Notes: a model not told the origin generated them from the letters alone. Shown: positions 18,036 to 28,010, counted from the stretch's first letter. The stretch: 64,000 bases of DNA from Methanobrevibacter sp. (GCA_017459665.1 JAFUCN010000069.1:1-64000), one strand, 5' to 3'. A program made the numbers and translations.

Positions 18036-18998
18036 ATGAAAAGAGGAACTAAAACATTTATTGAAATTGGTTCAGCAGCTATTGTAGCTCTTGCAGTAGG
18101 AGGAGTTGCTGGATTTCAAATCAAACCGGCAGAAGAAATAAAAATTGCAAAAGCTGACCAGATTATCACTTTGCCTGAAGCAATTGTAGAAACAGCAGAT
18201 GGAGAAATTACAGTTATCAGTGCGCCTGTTGTAGAAAGCGTTGATGGCAATCAACTCAATGAATGTCCAGAAGGAGAGCAAGAATGTGGGCTAGGCACAT
18301 ACGTTTATGCTCCTACTTCTACTTTAGAAGAATTCTACAATTATACCATTGGTAAATGTTGGAATGTTGATGGAGCTTATGGTTCTCAATGTTGGGATTT
18401 AGCTGCTCTTCACTGGATGAATTACACAGAAAATGGAAGAGTCTTTTCAACTTGTGGAACAGGAGCTGCTAAGGGAGCATGGAATTGCAAAGAATACAAC
18501 GCTGGAACTGAGTATGATTTAGTTTATGAAGCGGTTAATGTGAAAAAAGGAGCTTTTGTCATTACAGGGTCGGGTCAATATGGACATGTTTGTGAAGCTT
18601 TAAGTGATTATCAAGATGGTTATGTAGACTGCTTAGGAACAAATCAGGGTGGAGGTTCTTGTGAAGGAGGTGGTGCAGCAGCAAATGTTATTCGACTTTC
18701 TCTAAAGAGTTTTGTTGGAGCATTTATGCCTAAAACTTATATTCAGCCAGAACCAACTCCAGAGCCACCGATTCCAATTACGGGATGTATTGAATGGGGA
18801 GTTCAAAGAGGTGATACAATGTCTAAGATAATGTTGGAATGTGAAAATACAGTGGTTTATGGTGAACCGATGAATGCATATGCTAAAACTTGGTTTTCAA
18901 GAATTGTAAAGCCTGGACAAAGCGTCTATGATGGTTGGAATTCTCCGAGTGGAGTTGGACTTTATGCAGGCGACTGGATTGACCACATAACAAAATAA
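18036..18998 (+). CDS. Endolysin with signal anchor and CHAP domain
   Basis: A 320-residue cell-wall hydrolase. Residues 9-27 are a hydrophobic signal anchor or signal peptide, so export independent of the holin is possible. The CHAP domain has SQCWDLAALHW with the nucleophile Cys119 and YGHVCEAL with His184. A Pro-rich linker (PEPTPEPPIP) leads to a C-terminal domain (VQRGDTMSKIML) resembling a LysM-like or other wall-binding unit. AAGGAG precedes the start. A terminator follows at 19013. Confidence 0.8.
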   Translation: MKRGTKTFIEIGSAAIVALAVGGVAGFQIKPAEEIKIAKADQIITLPEAIVETADGEITVISAPVVESVDGNQLNECPEGEQECGLGTYVYAPTSTLEEFYNYTIGKCWNVDGAYGSQCWDLAALHWMNYTENGRVFSTCGTGAAKGAWNCKEYNAGTEYDLVYEAVNVKKGAFVITGSGQYGHVCEALSDYQDGYVDCLGTNQGGGSCEGGGAAANVIRLSLKSFVGAFMPKTYIQPEPTPEPPIPITGCIEWGVQRGDTMSKIMLECENTVVYGEPMNAYAKTWFSRIVKPGQSVYDGWNSPSGVGLYAGDWIDHITK

Positions 18999-19012
18999 AA
19001 GTTTCCGAATAT

Positions 19013-19037
19013 AAATCGCTCGAAAGGGCGATTTTTT
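19013..19037 (+). terminator. Terminator after the endolysin
   Basis: AAATCGC (19013-19019), a short loop, and GCGATTTTTT form a hairpin followed by a T run just after the endolysin stop. Confidence 0.8.
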
Positions 19038-19089
19038 ATTGTATAATAGATATTAGAAGTCGTTCTTTAGAAAAAAGGGGGTAAGACAT

Positions 19090-19416
19090 ATGTATTTTAA
19101 GATGACTGTTGCAAACTTAACTGAAAAGGATGCAGATTTTCTTAAGAAACAATTCAAGGGCAAAAACTGCAAAGTTCAACAAGATAAATATGGTTGGAGT
19201 ATTATCGAAGCTGAAGATACTTTTGAAAATTGCATGGTTCTTTTAGCAATTGGAATGATATTTCCTGACTATTCTGCAACATTCTCTACTATAGGGGGTG
19301 GGTTCAATGTCGAAAAAGTTGAAGAAAAAGAAGAGTCAAATCAAAGATGTTCATCATCTTCTTTGGCAGAAAAACTTTTGGGGCAAGGGTTGGTGCAAAT
19401 TGCTCAGAAATCATGA
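19090..19416 (+). CDS. Hypothetical protein upstream of nrdD
   Basis: A 108-residue protein after a GGGGG-type ribosome site. The N-terminal 75 residues (NLTEKDADFLKKQFKGKN, then YGWSIIEAEDTFENCMVLL) look like a compact alpha/beta domain. The last 40 residues are read in a different frame from the next gene over 110 bases. No family is recognised. The promoter before it is not obvious. Confidence 0.55.
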   Translation: MYFKMTVANLTEKDADFLKKQFKGKNCKVQQDKYGWSIIEAEDTFENCMVLLAIGMIFPDYSATFSTIGGGFNVEKVEEKEESNQRCSSSSLAEKLLGQGLVQIAQKS

Positions 19417-19687
19417 ATATTTCAAGGTTCTCATTCCAAGAGATACTCTTCACAGAGACATTCATGAATTCATGCAAAACATTCCCTGTCCTGATGGAAA
19501 ACTATGCAAAGAGGCCTATCTTGAGGTCGAACGAAGACTTGAAGAAGGAGAAATCGATTTCGATGACTATGCTGAAAAACGAATCAATTTATTAGTTGAA
19601 CTCTGGAAAGATTCTTGTCCTCAAACTGTCAAAGCACTTTTAAGAGAAAGAGATATCATCTCGCACTTCTATAATGGGGGTCCGTGA
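19307..19687 (+). CDS. Hypothetical protein between endolysin and nrdD
   Basis: ATG 19307 is chosen because GGGGGTGGG lies just upstream; a GTG at 19298 in the same frame is possible. The basic N-terminus (SKKLKKKKSQIKD) is followed by FKVLIPRDTLHRDIHEFM and an acidic helical part. The first 110 bases overlap the previous gene in another frame. Its position next to nrdD may be meaningful but no function can be assigned. Confidence 0.6.
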   Translation: MSKKLKKKKSQIKDVHHLLWQKNFWGKGWCKLLRNHEYFKVLIPRDTLHRDIHEFMQNIPCPDGKLCKEAYLEVERRLEEGEIDFDDYAEKRINLLVELWKDSCPQTVKALLRERDIISHFYNGGP

Positions 19688-19700
19688 TGGCTCCCATTTT
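19673..19700 (+). terminator. Hairpin at the end of the 19307 gene
   Basis: AATGGG (19673-19678) pairs with CCCATT (19693-19698) followed by TTTC. The stop codon of the gene lies in the loop. The T tract is short, so termination may be partial. Confidence 0.4.
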
Positions 19701-19707
19701 CATCACA

Positions 19708-19736
19708 TTACATTTTTCTCAAATTTGTAATATAAT
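19708..19736 (+). promoter_or_regulatory. Promoter for nrdD (TTACAT-17-TATAAT)
   Basis: TTACAT 19708-19713 and TATAAT 19731-19736, spacer 17. The 48-base leader before ATG 19784 contains a second AUG (19751) with weaker context. Confidence 0.55.
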
Positions 19737-19783
19737 TATATTAACAGCTGATGGAGGTCAGCATTAACAATAAAGGAGCGGTA

Positions 19784-21766
19784 ATGTCAATAGTAGATTC
19801 AACATCGAGTATTGAAGAAATCACAACAACTTACAAAGATTTAATGAACAGAGTTGCGATCGTAAGTGACCCAACAAACGGGAATTCAGACATCAAACGA
19901 GGAAATGCTAACATTAACGGTCTTTCTGTTCAAGGAAAGCTTCAGCAAATCGCTAATGAAACATCAAAAATCTATGCACTTAAGTACTTAGTAAGTCCGA
20001 AATTTGCTAAAGCACATCAGGATGGTGATATTCATATTCATGATTTGGATTATTATCTAACGAAAACTACAACTTGTACGCAGATTGATTTAGGAGAAAT
20101 GCTAGCAAATGGAATTTGGAATGAGCATGGACACATTCGTCCCCCAAAGTCAATTCAGACTGCTGCTTATCTAGCTGCAGTTGTTCTACAATCTCATCAA
20201 AACCAGCAGCATGGTGGACAATCATATGCTAATTTTGACTTTGATTTAGCTCCTTATGTCAAACTATCATTTGAGAAAAATAAGAAAAAGATTGCAAAAT
20301 ACAATCCTTCGTTAAATGAAGAAGAATTAGATAATTTAGCTTGGGAACAAACAGAAGATGATACTTTGCAAGCTATGGAGGGATTTGTCCACAACATTAA
20401 CACAATGCATTCAAGAGGTGGTGGACAAGTTGTATTTGCATCTGTTAACTTCGGGCTTGATACAAGTAAAGAAGGACGTTTAGTAAGCAAATGTCTAATG
20501 CAAGCTCAATCCAATGGTCTTGGCAAAGGGGAAACTCCAATCTTTCCAATTTTAATTGTCAAAGTTAAAGAAGGAATTAACTATAACCCTGAAGACCCGA
20601 ATTATGATATCTTTAAGATGTCAATGGAAGTTACAGCTAAAAGGCTCTTTCCGAACTGGGTATTTGAAGATGCTCCATTTAATGCCGACTTTGGTGATGA
20701 TTTAAGAGATGCATGTGCGACTATGGGATGTCGTACTCGACTTTTCAACGATGTCTTTGGCAAGAATACTTCTCGTAAACGTGGAAATGCTTCATTTACA
20801 TCAATCAATCTGCCTCGACTAGCTATTAAGGCGAATCATGACATTGATAAGTTTTATAAGCTATTAGATGAGCAATTGCAATTAGTCCATGACCAGCTTC
20901 TAGAAAGATTTGAATATCAGTGCACAGCAACAGTTGATGAATTCAAATATATGGCTGAAAATAACACTCAAGCTGAAGATTTCAAGAAGACCGGAAACAT
21001 TCGAGATGCTATCAGACATAGCTCGCTTTCAATTGGATTTATCGGATTAGCTGAAACTCTTATTGCTTTAATTGGAAAACATCATGGTGAGTCTGAAGAA
21101 GCTCAGAAGTTAGGACTAGAAATTGTCAAACATATGCGAGACTTCTGTGATAAGAAGAAAGAAGAAGAACATCTTAACTGGTCTCTCTTAGCAACTCCAG
21201 CAGAAGGATTAAGTGAAAGATTTGTTAAGATTGATAAGAGAATCTATGGTGAGATTCCAGGAGTTACAGATAAAGACTACTATACAAACTCTTCACATGT
21301 CCCAGTTTATTATGATATTTCGGCTTTTGATAAGATTGACATTGAAGCTCCATATCATGCTTTAGAAAATGCTGGTCATATTGCTTATATTGAACTCGAT
21401 GGAGACCCAACTCAAAACATTCAAGCTCTTGAAGCAGTTGTTCGTCACATGCATGATAAGGGAATTGGTTACGGTGCAATTAACCACCCAGTAGATAAGT
21501 GCAGAGATTGTGGTTATCGTGGAGCTGGATTTGATGCATGTCCAATTTGTGGTTCAACCAACATAGAAAAATTGCGTAGAATTACAGGCTATATTGTAGG
21601 TTCTTTAGAACGATGGAACAATGGTAAACGTGCTGAAGAAAAAGATCGAGTAAAACATGGTTCAGATTATGAAAAATATAATAGAGAACACGGTGTTTAT
21701 ACACTTGATGAGAAAGACGAAATAGAAGCAAAAAAACTTTCGCAAGCTATAGAAAATCAACGTTAA
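19784..21766 (+). CDS. nrdD: Anaerobic ribonucleoside-triphosphate reductase, large subunit
   Basis: Class III ribonucleotide reductase, making deoxynucleotides without oxygen. AAAGGAG before ATG 19784 favours that start over the in-frame ATG at 19751. The N-terminal half has GDIHIHDLDYY and the later HMHDKGIGYGAIN. The C-terminus has the zinc site CRDCGYRG and CPICGST, then RRITGYIVGS, with the likely glycyl-radical glycine at residue 602, then RAEEKDRVKHG. Length is 660 residues. No NrdG activase gene is seen in this window, so activation may use a host or an unseen phage NrdG. It implies infection in an anaerobic setting. Confidence 0.92.
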   Translation: MSIVDSTSSIEEITTTYKDLMNRVAIVSDPTNGNSDIKRGNANINGLSVQGKLQQIANETSKIYALKYLVSPKFAKAHQDGDIHIHDLDYYLTKTTTCTQIDLGEMLANGIWNEHGHIRPPKSIQTAAYLAAVVLQSHQNQQHGGQSYANFDFDLAPYVKLSFEKNKKKIAKYNPSLNEEELDNLAWEQTEDDTLQAMEGFVHNINTMHSRGGGQVVFASVNFGLDTSKEGRLVSKCLMQAQSNGLGKGETPIFPILIVKVKEGINYNPEDPNYDIFKMSMEVTAKRLFPNWVFEDAPFNADFGDDLRDACATMGCRTRLFNDVFGKNTSRKRGNASFTSINLPRLAIKANHDIDKFYKLLDEQLQLVHDQLLERFEYQCTATVDEFKYMAENNTQAEDFKKTGNIRDAIRHSSLSIGFIGLAETLIALIGKHHGESEEAQKLGLEIVKHMRDFCDKKKEEEHLNWSLLATPAEGLSERFVKIDKRIYGEIPGVTDKDYYTNSSHVPVYYDISAFDKIDIEAPYHALENAGHIAYIELDGDPTQNIQALEAVVRHMHDKGIGYGAINHPVDKCRDCGYRGAGFDACPICGSTNIEKLRRITGYIVGSLERWNNGKRAEEKDRVKHGSDYEKYNREHGVYTLDEKDEIEAKKLSQAIENQR

Positions 21767-22311
21767 CGACCAAACAGATGCTTCTTTTGTTCATCTGAAA
21801 GTCGGTTATATTGGGTTCTTCCTCTCCACCAGCCTTCAGGACATTCGAAAAGACATGCATCTCTTTCACCGTTAGTATACCAATGAGCGCCTAGACGAGA
21901 TTTTAGGCGCTCTGGTTTTTGCATCTTTTTCATTTGTTCAACTGTTCGTTTACGAATAAAATCTTTTTGAGCTTTAGTTCTTCTTTTGCCTGTGTTAGAT
22001 TTGCTAATTTTCTTTTTAGTTGAATCTAAGTTTTTGACTCCTCCACCCTTAAGTGTATTATAACCATTTGGTTTAATTGTATTGAATTGTTCAATCATTT
22101 GAAATTCTAAAGAATTCAAATCTTCTTCATCTATTGCGTAAGCTAAGATTTGTCGTTCAAAATTAACTTTTCCTATTTTGTCTCTAATTTTCTTAAAGTA
22201 TATTCCGCTACCCCAATAGTTCTCGTCAAACTGTCCCGTTCTTTGTCCTATATAGCTTTTACCATCTATTTTATTTGTTATTATGTAAACATACCCGTAA
22301 TAGTCTTTCAT
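21763..22311 (-). CDS. GIY-YIG homing endonuclease
   Basis: A 182-residue free-standing endonuclease. The N-terminus has GYVYIITNKIDGKSYIGQR (the GIY and YIG motifs), YWGSG, and a later Glu, typical of Seg-like phage enzymes. Residues about 95-130 are NUMOD-like basic repeats (KKKISKSNTGKRRT) for DNA binding. Its stop overlaps the nrdD stop in the palindrome GTTAAC. TATAAT (reverse, 22318-22323) ends six bases before the ATG, so it is likely leaderless. It lies beside an intact nrdD. Confidence 0.85.
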   Translation of the reverse strand: MKDYYGYVYIITNKIDGKSYIGQRTGQFDENYWGSGIYFKKIRDKIGKVNFERQILAYAIDEEDLNSLEFQMIEQFNTIKPNGYNTLKGGGVKNLDSTKKKISKSNTGKRRTKAQKDFIRKRTVEQMKKMQKPERLKSRLGAHWYTNGERDACLFECPEGWWRGRTQYNRLSDEQKKHLFGR

Positions 22312-22368
22312 ATATTTATTATATTTTATTCGGAACTAAAAGTAAAATGACATCAGGTCTCTTTTTTA

Positions 22369-22377
22369 TGGTAAAAT
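22369..22377 (+). promoter_or_regulatory. Extended -10 promoter, leaderless
   Basis: TGG-TAAAAT ends six bases before ATG 22384, with no room for a ribosome site. No clear -35 box is present. Confidence 0.5.
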
Positions 22378-22383
22378 AGATTT

Positions 22384-22800
22384 ATGGTAACGATTGGAAA
22401 AGAATTCGTGAAGTTTCTAGAAGGTCTTCTGGGGTTAGAATTTGGTAAAGATTTATTTTATATGAGAACACCAGATGTTGATACTCCAGTGTTTTGGGTT
22501 ATTCAAAATTCTGGAGTTGTTAGCTGGGAAAACAAAACTAATGAAAAACTCAAAGAGTATAGCTTTACTCTGAATTTTAGAGATACATCAGCAGAGAACG
22601 TTGATAAGACAATAGAAAAAGTTGAATCTATTTTAAGTAAGCTAAAATGCATTCGCTTTAAATGTCACTATGTTTATCGAATTTCTCTATCAACTCTTCC
22701 TTCTCAAGATGATGTTGATTCAGAAGATAGATATAGAGGAAGTTTGAATATCACTTTACATGCTTATGATAAAGCTCAAATAGACGTAGAACCTGATTAA
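22384..22800 (+). CDS. Putative tail terminator or head-tail joining protein
   Basis: A 138-residue protein. The pattern YSFTLNFRDTSAENVDKTIE, then SILSKLKCIRF and DDVDSEDRYRGSLNITLHAY resembles the alpha/beta fold of small head-tail or tail-terminator proteins in siphoviruses. It sits immediately before the portal, consistent with a connector role. The assignment is from pattern and context only. Confidence 0.5.
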   Translation: MVTIGKEFVKFLEGLLGLEFGKDLFYMRTPDVDTPVFWVIQNSGVVSWENKTNEKLKEYSFTLNFRDTSAENVDKTIEKVESILSKLKCIRFKCHYVYRISLSTLPSQDDVDSEDRYRGSLNITLHAYDKAQIDVEPD

Positions 22801-22819
22801 AACATAAAACTTAAAAATT

Positions 22820-22828
22820 TGGTATAAT
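22820..22828 (+). promoter_or_regulatory. Extended -10 promoter of the portal gene, leaderless
   Basis: TGG-TATAAT ends six bases before ATG 22835. There is no Shine-Dalgarno sequence between. Confidence 0.6.
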
Positions 22829-22834
22829 CATCAT

Positions 22835-25303
22835 ATGAATCCTATTAAGCGAATTAAGAGTGTCTTTACTAGAACACCAGAAAAACAAGAACAACCGAAA
22901 AAGAACTCTATCGCTAATGACTTTTTGCGAAGAGGAAATCAAAGAACACGTTTAGATGTTCAAGTCGATCAAAAGTTAAATCCAGAACTCAATGTTAATG
23001 GATGGCTTTATGCTGCTTTGAATACAAGAGCAGATTCATTTGCACAGTTTTGTGAAGAAAATATCATCACAGTTAATGACAAAGATATTGATGAATATCA
23101 TACGTATCTCAATTTAATTGAGAATTCTAAAACATTTTCTGAGTTTGATTTCTGGAGAGACGTTATCAGTGACTATGACATTTATGGACAAGTTTATATT
23201 TTCTTACTTCGTAGAGTTGTTTATGAAGAAGCTAATGACATTGTAAAAGGAAAAATTAAGCGAGTGTCTCATATCGGACTTCCAGTCTCAATAGAAGTTC
23301 TTAATGCTAATAAAATGACAACTCTTAAAACTGATGATGGAAAAGTTGTTGGTTATCGAGAAAGAATTGATAGTACACATGCACGTGAATTCTTCCCAGA
23401 ACAAATTATTCATGTCGTTAATAGGAACCCTCAAGATCGTACTAAACCTTATTCGATCTTTGATGCTTGTAAAACATATCAGTATACGATAAACAAAGGA
23501 GCAGAATTTGCTCAAAATGCTCTTATTAACAACATCAACACGCCTGGAATCATTTCAACAGATGAAGTTCTTACAGATGCAGAGTATGACAATCTAATTA
23601 GCAGAATCAATTCACATGAACCTGGAAAAGCAATTGTTACAGACGGAACAGGCAAGCTTAACTACTTAGCAATCAATCAAAACATTGATTCAGCGGCACT
23701 TCCTTCTTTAACAGAAATCTCTCGTCAAACTATCTTTGCAGTAACTGGAACATCTAAAACAGTTCTTGGAATTGAAGAAAGTGGAACTACTCGAGAAACT
23801 GCAAGAGTTCAAGAGAAAAAGTTTATTCGTAGAACAATTGCTCCTATAGCTCATCGTTTTGTATCTGCTCTTAACTTTGATTTTAGAACTCGTTATGCTG
23901 ATATTTATAAATCAAATCATGTTCATCTAGAAATTAAAGCAACTTATGACCCAGTAGAAACTCAAGAACAATTTGCAACTCAAAAAATGCTCTTTGATAA
24001 TGTCATGGAGCTAGTGTATTCTGGTTATACAAAAGATTCTGCAGAAAAGTTTATGTATGGAGATATTTCATTTACAGACCTCAAACTTGATTCTGAAGAT
24101 GCTGAAACGATAGACGAAGAACAAGATTCTATTGATGAAGAAAACAGAGAAGAGATTGAAAATGATAATCCTGAAGATACTCAGAGAACTCCAGAGAAAA
24201 CTCAGAATAGTTTAGATAAAATTACCTTACATACTCAAGAACATTCACATTCTCACGATGAGATTCCTGATAACTATTATCGTAAAGCGCTTAAAATGCA
24301 TGAAAACTCTCAAGGAGAACTTGATGAATACGGACAATTTTTAGATAAAAAGTTAGCACAAGCTCAAAATGCTCTTTTAGCTGAAGTAAAGAAGATTCAA
24401 CTTGATGCAATTAAAACTGCAAATCGAAAAGTTATTACAAACGCTTTTGAAATTGATGATGTTAGTGACAAGCAAGAAAGAGAATCTATCTTTAATCGAC
24501 TCTTTAAAGCTTTGAAAAAGTATTGGATGTTTGTTTTGCCTCTCATAGGAAGAGAACGTCTTGCTGAAGACGAATTCAATCTACACACTACTCAGAAAGT
24601 AAATCTTCTTGGAACAAAACGAGTTAATGATTATGTAAAAGAAGTGTCAGAAAAAGCAGCGCAATCTCATACAAATACAATCTTCAAAACAATTGTTGAT
24701 GCTGCAAACAAAGCTGAAGAAAATGAAATCGAAACTGAATTTGCAAAGCGTTACATCGAACAATACAAAAAGCAACCTCAAGTAGAATGGTTCAAAAAGA
24801 CTCCAAGTGTTGCTGCAGTAAAACGAAAACTTCAGAATGAAGCGTTTAAAGCTCAAAACAATGAACTTTATTTAGAAGTTCAAAGAAAAATCGCTGAAGG
24901 ATTAAATCGCGTAGAGATTCAAAAAGCAATCCGAAGAAAATACAATGAGCTTTCTAAGAGTAGAGCAGACCTGTTAGTCCGAAATGAAATGGCAAGAGCA
25001 GTTAACAATTCTCAGTTTATTGCAGATTTAGAACTCTTACGAAAGAATGGACTTTTAGATAAAGCTTACAAGCAACTTGTAAGTTCAACTGGTGACCCAT
25101 GTCCAGTATGTCAAGCAATTATTAACGAAGGTCCAGTTCCGTTTATGCAGCCGTTTTTAAGTTTAGGTGATACAATTCAAGTCAGTGCAGATGGAAGAAC
25201 TATGACATTTATGTGTAATTATGAAAACATAGATTCAGGAATTATTCACCCAAATTGCCATTGTAGCTATCAACTAATACTCAACGGATTAAATGATGAA
25301 TAG
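22835..25303 (+). CDS. Portal protein fused to a MuF-type minor head protein
   Basis: An 822-residue fusion. The first 430 residues are a portal: NVNGWLYAALNTRAD, DYDIYGQVYIFLLRR, FFPEQIIHVVNR, FDACKTYQYTINKGAEFAQN and TGTSKTVLGIEESGTTRETARV are typical. An acidic linker follows. The C-terminal 200 residues form a MuF-like domain: RADLLVRNEMARAVNNSQF, CPVCQAII and HPNCHCSYQL, a Cys/His set usual in that family. MuF proteins are minor head components, often followed by or fused to toxin domains; here the next gene, overlapping by 11 bases, begins the tagged effector series. Confidence 0.88.
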   Translation: MNPIKRIKSVFTRTPEKQEQPKKNSIANDFLRRGNQRTRLDVQVDQKLNPELNVNGWLYAALNTRADSFAQFCEENIITVNDKDIDEYHTYLNLIENSKTFSEFDFWRDVISDYDIYGQVYIFLLRRVVYEEANDIVKGKIKRVSHIGLPVSIEVLNANKMTTLKTDDGKVVGYRERIDSTHAREFFPEQIIHVVNRNPQDRTKPYSIFDACKTYQYTINKGAEFAQNALINNINTPGIISTDEVLTDAEYDNLISRINSHEPGKAIVTDGTGKLNYLAINQNIDSAALPSLTEISRQTIFAVTGTSKTVLGIEESGTTRETARVQEKKFIRRTIAPIAHRFVSALNFDFRTRYADIYKSNHVHLEIKATYDPVETQEQFATQKMLFDNVMELVYSGYTKDSAEKFMYGDISFTDLKLDSEDAETIDEEQDSIDEENREEIENDNPEDTQRTPEKTQNSLDKITLHTQEHSHSHDEIPDNYYRKALKMHENSQGELDEYGQFLDKKLAQAQNALLAEVKKIQLDAIKTANRKVITNAFEIDDVSDKQERESIFNRLFKALKKYWMFVLPLIGRERLAEDEFNLHTTQKVNLLGTKRVNDYVKEVSEKAAQSHTNTIFKTIVDAANKAEENEIETEFAKRYIEQYKKQPQVEWFKKTPSVAAVKRKLQNEAFKAQNNELYLEVQRKIAEGLNRVEIQKAIRRKYNELSKSRADLLVRNEMARAVNNSQFIADLELLRKNGLLDKAYKQLVSSTGDPCPVCQAIINEGPVPFMQPFLSLGDTIQVSADGRTMTFMCNYENIDSGIIHPNCHCSYQLILNGLNDE

Positions 25304-28010
25304 ATTGTCTAAACTTAATTCAATTTTTCTTTTGTTCAATGGCGGAAAGAATTCTGGTAATCATGCTCCGGGTCAAGGAAGAGGTATAGGAAAACCAGGC
25401 TCTGGACGAGGAGGTTTTTCTCATAACACTACTTTTTCAGATAAAGATGATGTTGAATACACATTTTCTGATGGAACGAAAGTTAAGGGAGAATTATTTT
25501 ATTCTTTTATTGATGATTTTTGGAGCATTCGATATCAACGTCCAGGAGATAAGATAACATACTCTGTTAGACTTGATTCATCTGATAAATGGGACAAAGT
25601 TAAAAAAATTAAGTCTGCATCAAAGAAAGAAGAAGAGAAAATACTTGAAGAATTAAAAGAACAAGGAATCACTCATAAATCACCAAAAGAAAGACAAACT
25701 AAGCGTCAAAAAGAGATTATTCGTTCTTTAGATAAAATGGGAGTTCTTTCATCAGACATGAATAAGTGGTTATCGAATTATGGAGATGAAAATGTTTTAG
25801 GTGAAATTGAGAATGAACTTTCTAAAGCTAAGGAATTAGGTCTCAAATTGAATGATATTGCGTTAGAGAAAAAGACTACTGGAACAAAAGTATTAGGAAG
25901 CGCAGGAATTTCAAAAGATGGTTATAACATTAAGTTTACAGGACAAGTACTAGATGGAAATCCTGTTAAAATTAAAAAAATGACTAATGATTCAAAGAAA
26001 TTCCATACATCAGATACAGTTAAGGGACTTGTCCGTCATGAAATTGGCCATATAATTTCTTATTATATTGCAAATGGTGGTTTGAGTCCTCATGGAGCAG
26101 ATCGACATGGTCTTGAAGATATAGACGCGAATGCAGGAACATATTGTCAAGCTTTAATCAAAAAAGCGATAGGAAAAGAGAATATGTCTCCAAGACAAGT
26201 AAGCCAATATATAGAAAATGCTTCGACAAAAGATATAAGTAGATATGGAAAAACAGATGCTTATGAATTTGTAGCAGAAGCTTATTCAAATCCTGATTAT
26301 TCTGAAGTGACAAGAAAACTTACAAATGAATTAACGCAAGATTTGAAAAATCTCAAACAAGGAAAACCCGTAATTTTTAATAAGAGAAAAGATGAGAACA
26401 ATAGCGATGAAATAGAAATCTGTTCAGGTTACGGTCCAGAAGAGATAACAATATCAATTTCAAATGGACATTTAGAAAAACTTAATCGTTTAGAAATTCA
26501 ACTAAACGGCGGAAAGAATAGCGGAAATCATAATCCTGGCCAGGGAAGAGGCATTGGCAAACCTGGTGGAGGTTCTTATCTTTCTTCTCAAGCAAAGAAT
26601 CTTACTTGGAATGAGTATAAGTCTCAAATGAGAGATGAAAAGTTTAGAAAAACAGCAGTTGATGCTGGATTGAAATCTTATGATGATTTATGGCAATTTT
26701 GGGCAGAAACAAAAAATAAAGATTTTTCGAATGCTGATATTTATAAATTAGATGAAAAGACAACAAAAAATATCATAGAAAATACTATTCCAAAAAATGC
26801 TTGGCTTGGTTGGTTTAGAAATGCAAATTCAGATTACAAACCTATAATTGTCAATAAGATTTTAGAGAACAAAGAACTTAGAAATGCTGGTCTTAATTTG
26901 GCTTATCAAAATTATAAGAATTTGAATGATAATCCTCTTTCTTTTAATGATTTTCTAAACACAGAAATGAAAATGTATCGTGGGCATCGTGGGCAAAAAA
27001 CTGTAGAATCTGATTGGTTTGATTCTTATACTCCAAAACGTGAATTTGCTGAACAATTTGGAAATGAGATAAAGACGATTTCTATCAAACCTAAAGACAC
27101 TCTTGGAAGTTATACAACTAATGCAGAAAGTGAATACCTAATCCTTACAAAATTGAAACAAGAAAATTCGATTCAATTTAATGGAGGTCCGGGCTCTGGT
27201 AATCCGAATCCAGGCCAGGGAAGAGGTAAAGGAAAACCTGCAGGTGGAGGTAGTTCAAAGCAAGAAAGAATGAAGCAAGTTCTAAAAAAGCTGTTTGATG
27301 TTCAAGAAGAGTTAGATAATAATCCTGACAAAACAAAAATTAAAGAATTAAAATCTCTTGAAGAAAAATATACTAAAGAAGCTAAACAACTTGAAAAAGA
27401 AATTGAGTTAGAAGAGACGTCTAAATTAGAAGAAAAATTTGAAGTAAAGAAAGATAAGAAAAGTTTTTCTGAAATTCAATCTACTTTTGAAAAACTTAAA
27501 AAACAGGCGAATTGGACGAAAGAAGAAGTGGGAATAGCTGGGTCTTATTTTGGGGGTTCTAATTATCAAGACATTCAAGAATATATGAGAGGCGGAGAAG
27601 ATTTTACATTGAGTAATGGACACAAAGCGTCTGAAGCTGCTGAAGTTCTAAAAAGAAAGATTGAATCCTCTTCTTTACCTGAAAATGTGACTTTATATAG
27701 AGCAATCACAATTAGAAATGATAGAATTCAGAGAGTCGAAAATAATCAATTCTCATCACCTGTATTTCAGTCAACTTCTCTTAATGAAATGAATGCAATT
27801 GAAGTTGCTATGGGTTATATGGCAGACGAATCATTCGCTGAGTTCAATGAAGTTGCTTTATTGAAAATTAACGCCAAGAAGGGCAGTAAAGGTATTGCAT
27901 CTTATACTCCAGGTGAATATGAAGTAGTTCTGCCTCCTGATTCAGTGTTTAAGATAAAGGGTAAGAAAAATATGATTTCTCATATAGAATACGAGGTAGA
28001 TTATGAATAG
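25293..28010 (+). CDS. Three-module tagged effector precursor: metallopeptidase, ART-like domain, ADP-ribosyltransferase
   Basis: A 905-residue protein made of three tag-plus-domain units. Tag 1 (25338-25397, residue 16) follows the leader MMNRLSKLNSIFLLF. Its domain ends in a zincin with HEIGH (residues 249-253) and a downstream glutamate in FVAEAYSNPDYSE. Tag 2 (26505-26564, residue 405) precedes an ADP-ribosyltransferase-like domain with MYRGHRG (Arg563), FDSYTP and AESEYLI (E612/E614). Tag 3 (27180-27239, residue 630) precedes a canonical R-STS-ExE enzyme: LYRAI (Arg803), QSTSLN (Ser827) and GEYEVVLPP (E875/E877). Each tag follows a short Leu-rich stretch. I infer that the precursor is cut at the tags and the domains are carried in the head. 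Confidence 0.82.
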   Translation: MMNRLSKLNSIFLLFNGGKNSGNHAPGQGRGIGKPGSGRGGFSHNTTFSDKDDVEYTFSDGTKVKGELFYSFIDDFWSIRYQRPGDKITYSVRLDSSDKWDKVKKIKSASKKEEEKILEELKEQGITHKSPKERQTKRQKEIIRSLDKMGVLSSDMNKWLSNYGDENVLGEIENELSKAKELGLKLNDIALEKKTTGTKVLGSAGISKDGYNIKFTGQVLDGNPVKIKKMTNDSKKFHTSDTVKGLVRHEIGHIISYYIANGGLSPHGADRHGLEDIDANAGTYCQALIKKAIGKENMSPRQVSQYIENASTKDISRYGKTDAYEFVAEAYSNPDYSEVTRKLTNELTQDLKNLKQGKPVIFNKRKDENNSDEIEICSGYGPEEITISISNGHLEKLNRLEIQLNGGKNSGNHNPGQGRGIGKPGGGSYLSSQAKNLTWNEYKSQMRDEKFRKTAVDAGLKSYDDLWQFWAETKNKDFSNADIYKLDEKTTKNIIENTIPKNAWLGWFRNANSDYKPIIVNKILENKELRNAGLNLAYQNYKNLNDNPLSFNDFLNTEMKMYRGHRGQKTVESDWFDSYTPKREFAEQFGNEIKTISIKPKDTLGSYTTNAESEYLILTKLKQENSIQFNGGPGSGNPNPGQGRGKGKPAGGGSSKQERMKQVLKKLFDVQEELDNNPDKTKIKELKSLEEKYTKEAKQLEKEIELEETSKLEEKFEVKKDKKSFSEIQSTFEKLKKQANWTKEEVGIAGSYFGGSNYQDIQEYMRGGEDFTLSNGHKASEAAEVLKRKIESSSLPENVTLYRAITIRNDRIQRVENNQFSSPVFQSTSLNEMNAIEVAMGYMADESFAEFNEVALLKINAKKGSKGIASYTPGEYEVVLPPDSVFKIKGKKNMISHIEYEVDYE

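Noticed and set aside
19090-19687. A single frameshifted gene
   Set aside because: The two frames overlap by 110 bases, the second has its own ribosome site and start, and no homopolymer correction gives a clearly better fused protein.
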